NCBI GenBank assembly: GCA_025363295.1
Contig: JANYEC010000007.1
Coordinates: forward strand, 1 to 64,000
Reading direction: 5' to 3'
DNA: 64,000 nt
From: Akkermansiaceae bacterium
GTDB taxonomy: Bacteria; Verrucomicrobiota; Verrucomicrobiia; Verrucomicrobiales; Akkermansiaceae
Part shown: in pieces, positions 61,392 through 64,000 of the stretch
Layout of the letters: the number at the start of each line of letters is the position of its first letter
Numbering within the stretch: the first letter of the stretch is position 1
Position numbers and translations under genes: made by a program
Notes under the pieces: generated by a model
Seen by the model: only the letters and a program-made list of their open reading frames with translations
Told to the model about the DNA's origin: nothing
Databases searched by the model: none

Positions 61392-63443
61392 TCACAGCTT
61401 TTCCAGCGCTGCTTTCACATCATCTGGCGATAGTAGCTCGGGCAGGATGATAGGGTCCTTGCCGGGAGCGAGCAGGACGTTCACAGGGATGGCGCTGCGG
61501 CCAAGCTTCCTGAGGGCGTCCTCGATTTTAGGATCGGGCTTGGTTTTGTCGCCCTTGAGCAGGACGACGCCTTTCTGTTTCATGAGGGCGATGACTTCCG
61601 GGGTGTAGGCGCGCTTTTTGTTGAACTGGCAAGTGGCGCACCACTTCGCGGTGAAATCGATGTAAACGGGTTTCCCTTCTGCTAGGACTGATTCAACGCG
61701 TTCTTGCGACCAGTGCTCCCATTCGATAGCCGCTTTTCCCGGAGGTTTTGCCAGATAGAAACCACCGGCAGCGAAGAGCAATGTGAGGGCAAGCGCGGTG
61801 AGACGGGTGCCCTGCTTGAGGTGGGGTAGGTTCCAGCGACCATGAATCCAGAAGGCCACGGCGATGGCGCTTAGGCCGAAGATGGGGCCGAGCATGTTAT
61901 CGAAATCGATGATGCCAGCATAGACCCATAACAGGTATCCGGCGGTGGCGAAGAGCAGGAAGGACATCGCCTGCTTGAAGCTCTCCATCCACGCGCCTGG
62001 GCGGGGGAGGAGGTCGATGAGTTTCGGGAAAATGGATAGAATCAGATAGGGGAGAGCCAGCCCGATGGCCATCGACCCGAAGGCGGAGAAAAACTGGAAC
62101 GCTGGCAGCGCGATGGCTGCGCCGATGGCCGCACCGAGGAAGGGCGCCGAACATGGCGTGGCGACGACGGTGGCGAGGACACCGGAAAAGAACGAACCGG
62201 AGAGCCCTTGTTTCGACTGGAGTGAGCCTCCGACGGAGGTGGCGGAGGTACCCATTTCAAAAACCCCGAACATGTTGAGCGCGAGCACGAACATGAGCAG
62301 CATGAGTGCAAGCACAACCCAGGGATTCTGGAGCTGATAGCCCCAGCCAATCTGATCGCCACTGCCGGCGGCTTCGCGGGCGGCGAAGAGGATGCCGCTG
62401 AGCACGCCGAATGAGGCGAGCACACCGAGCGCGAAAGTGATGCCATGGAGGGCGATTTTCTTCCGGTCGGCCCCGGCCTGTTGGACGAAGCCCATGATTT
62501 TCAGGCCGATGACGGGGAAAACGCATGGCATCAGATTTAGGATAAGTCCGCCTAACAGCATCCCGCCGAGGATCGGTAGAAATTTCAAAAATGATAGAGA
62601 TTGGGCGGGCGCACTTCCGATTAGAGTCTCGGAAATTTCTATCGGTTTTGGGCCGATTAGTATGCCTGAGAATGACTTTCCTTGCGGGATCGGTTGATCC
62701 AAAGCGTCTTTGGCGGCCCGCTTGAGGCTGACTTGCCAAGCGTTGCCATCGTGAGTGATTTTTCCGCCTGCGCTGGCAGGTAGGAGGAAGGTTTGATCGG
62801 GGATGAAATCGGTGGGGGTTTCTTTGAAGTCGCGATCCGGCTCGATGCGGAGCTTGACTTCGTCGGCAGTGGCAGTCGCGAAGAATTTCCACGAGGGAAC
62901 TTTGGTCGCTTGGCTGGCGCGGGCTTTTTTGAAAAACCCAGCGGTGGCGGGATCTTTTTCAGCGGCTGAGGCGACGCCTAATGACAGCGACAAGGACTTC
63001 TTTTCATTGATGCAACTGTCCTTGCAAATTTGCCACTGCGCATTGGCAGTTAGAGTGATAGTTCCGCCGACTTTCAGGGAAGCGGGTGCGGTGAGATCAA
63101 CGATGAAAACGGGACTACCAAGATACACGAAACTTTTCCCGAAAAAGCCTTCTTTCACCTCTGGAACTGGCCATTGGATGGAACCGGCGGCAAATCCTTC
63201 AGACAGTTTCCACTCGATGGTGGGTGCAAGTTCCACGCCACCGGAATTCTGATAGTAGCTGTGCCATTCCGCAGGATGGGCGAGCTGAAGCGCGACACTG
63301 AAAGTCTGGCCGGGTGCGATGGTTTTCATCTCTGAAACGAGGGTCGCAGTCGATGAGGGGGTGCCGGTTAGATTTCCGAATTGTCCCTTTGCAACGGAGG
63401 AGCAGGCAATCAGGGAAAATAGAAAAATGGTGAAGCGGTGCAT
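61392..63443 (-). CDS. dsbD: DsbD-like thiol:disulfide interchange protein
   Basis: I start at MHRFTIFLFSLIACSSVAKG, a signal peptide (683 aa). The N-terminal periplasmic domain (residues 25-270) matches DsbD-alpha/DUF255-like exporters, with WQICKDSCINEKKSLSL carrying two Cys. The membrane domain (about 285-555) has eight helices with PCVFPVIGLKIMGF and TPCSAPFLGAAIG, the two Cys that pass electrons through the membrane. The C-terminal thioredoxin domain has WCATC in DFTAKWCATCQFNKK. It moves electrons from cytoplasmic thioredoxin to periplasmic proteins, plausibly including the exported thioredoxin and peroxiredoxin here. Confidence 0.92.
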   Translation of the reverse strand: MHRFTIFLFSLIACSSVAKGQFGNLTGTPSSTATLVSEMKTIAPGQTFSVALQLAHPAEWHSYYQNSGGVELAPTIEWKLSEGFAAGSIQWPVPEVKEGFFGKSFVYLGSPVFIVDLTAPASLKVGGTITLTANAQWQICKDSCINEKKSLSLSLGVASAAEKDPATAGFFKKARASQATKVPSWKFFATATADEVKLRIEPDRDFKETPTDFIPDQTFLLPASAGGKITHDGNAWQVSLKRAAKDALDQPIPQGKSFSGILIGPKPIEISETLIGSAPAQSLSFLKFLPILGGMLLGGLILNLMPCVFPVIGLKIMGFVQQAGADRKKIALHGITFALGVLASFGVLSGILFAAREAAGSGDQIGWGYQLQNPWVVLALMLLMFVLALNMFGVFEMGTSATSVGGSLQSKQGLSGSFFSGVLATVVATPCSAPFLGAAIGAAIALPAFQFFSAFGSMAIGLALPYLILSIFPKLIDLLPRPGAWMESFKQAMSFLLFATAGYLLWVYAGIIDFDNMLGPIFGLSAIAVAFWIHGRWNLPHLKQGTRLTALALTLLFAAGGFYLAKPPGKAAIEWEHWSQERVESVLAEGKPVYIDFTAKWCATCQFNKKRAYTPEVIALMKQKGVVLLKGDKTKPDPKIEDALRKLGRSAIPVNVLLAPGKDPIILPELLSPDDVKAALEKL

Positions 63444-63657
63444 GGGGCGGGTGGGCTGACTGAGTATGTGAGGCATGAACGAGGAGAATTCATCCCAAAA
63501 AAACGAGATAAGCGAAAGCTGGCGCTGCCGTGAAATCACACAAGATGGAATTCGTAACAAAGATGCAGCTTATTATTTGAGGATTGGAAGCAAATTGAGA
63601 GGGTGACTTACCTGAGTTCGGACTTCATTGTCCGAGAATTTCTGGATAGAACGGGAA

Positions 63658-64000
63658 ATGACACTCGAGGTTTCCACACCCGCATTACTGTTTCCGGCGA
63701 TCAGCCTGCTTTTTCTATCTTACACGAATCGGTTTCTGCACTTGTCCGCTTTGATCCGAGACCTGCATCACGATTGGCTGAAAAATAGGGACGCGACGCT
63801 AGGTGCGCAGATCGACAATCTGAGACGTCGGCTTACCTTGATCAGGACGATGCAGTTATTTGGTGCAATCAGTCTGTTCCTGTGCGTGCTTGCGATGTTT
63901 GGCGTAATTGGTGGACTGAAAGTCGCGTCGATTATGGCATTTGTGGCCGCACTGGCATTGATGGGGGTATCGCTAGGTTGTTTGATTTATGAGGTGTGGA
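63658..64000 (+). CDS. DUF2721 membrane protein, runs off the right edge
   Basis: A partial gene of which 114 codons are visible. From the ATG at 63658 it reads MTLEVSTPALLFPAISLLFL, then SYTNRFLHLSALIRDLHHDW, a charged stretch and a long second hydrophobic region (FGAISLFLCVLAMFGVIGGL). The start PALLFPAISLL and YTNRFL are typical of DUF2721 proteins, small membrane proteins of unknown function with a cytoplasmic loop between helices. It is divergent from dsbD. The stop codon lies outside the window. Confidence 0.78.
   Translation, partial: MTLEVSTPALLFPAISLLFLSYTNRFLHLSALIRDLHHDWLKNRDATLGAQIDNLRRRLTLIRTMQLFGAISLFLCVLAMFGVIGGLKVASIMAFVAALALMGVSLGCLIYEVW

Noticed and set aside
63603-63788. 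Small plus-strand frame starting at a GTG before the right edge
   Set aside because: It overlaps the DUF2721 start in another frame and has no motif. The DUF2721 frame has clear family homology.
1-64000. CRISPR array, tRNA or rRNA genes
   Set aside because: I saw no regularly spaced direct repeats and no cloverleaf or rRNA signature when scanning the intergenic regions.

Overview
The window looks like chromosomal DNA of a heterotrophic Gram-negative bacterium of the Verrucomicrobia group (PVC superphylum). This is inferred from gene content: a PEP-CTERM-like exported protein, a divergent PrmC motif, LpxH-like and DsbD proteins, and weak Shine-Dalgarno signals throughout. There is no rRNA to confirm it. 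I see no tRNA, rRNA or CRISPR array. Most of the window is GC-rich; 1-6600 and the gene at 41.2-41.9 kb look lower in GC.

Layout. 1-7200: a Ter stress-response island, with minus-strand genes terC, three terD-family genes, two TerY-like vWA proteins, a PP2C phosphatase and a kinase cut off at the left edge. A small HTH gene is divergent from terC. The island abuts a 3' remnant of menB. 7.2-9.5 kb: lipoprotein, Bax-inhibitor-1 protein, MenA. 9.8-14.7 kb: DabA/DabB inorganic-carbon transporter with a divergent LysR regulator. 14.7-25 kb: aspartate ammonia-lyase fused to a cyclic-nucleotide-binding-like domain, holA, murA, prmC, rplU-rpmA, a nuclease/phosphatase, manC, ruvX, truA. 25-31.9 kb: a glycosyltransferase-phosphoesterase fusion, peroxiredoxin, PTS enzyme I, ene-reductase, FMN reductase, TM2 protein. 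31.9-34.9 kb: dnaN, dnaA and a gene-free region. 34.9-44.4 kb: Na+/solute symporter, branching enzyme, zinc-ribbon membrane protein, rhomboid, mazG, a PEP-CTERM-like protein, an oxidoreductase, a Kef antiporter. 44.6-53.8 kb: a C45/M1 fusion, two methyltransferases, an unlisted 54-aa lipoprotein, a fatty-acid hydroxylase, a hydrolase, a chimeric gene remnant and comM. 53.8-59 kb: methionine synthase metH. 59-64 kb: thioredoxin, cinA, dsbD and a DUF2721 gene running off the end.

The most striking region is metH. It appears to have been hit twice by mobile DNA. A GxxExxY gene between long inverted repeats sits exactly between the homocysteine domain and the rest of the enzyme, so the gene is now two reading frames. 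In the second frame, a complete REP-associated tyrosine transposase (HUH motif plus catalytic Tyr), bounded by 22-bp inverted REP-like palindromes, lies in frame inside the AdoMet-activation domain. The reading frame stays open, so a methionine synthase carrying an inserted transposase domain could be made, much as inteins sit in host enzymes.

Other themes are several families of dispersed hairpin repeats (16.7 and 47.4 kb; around ruvX; around GxxExxY), unusual domain fusions, and an excess of the 5-mer GTTAG/CTAAC in the core chromosome that is absent from the Ter island, which supports the island being foreign.
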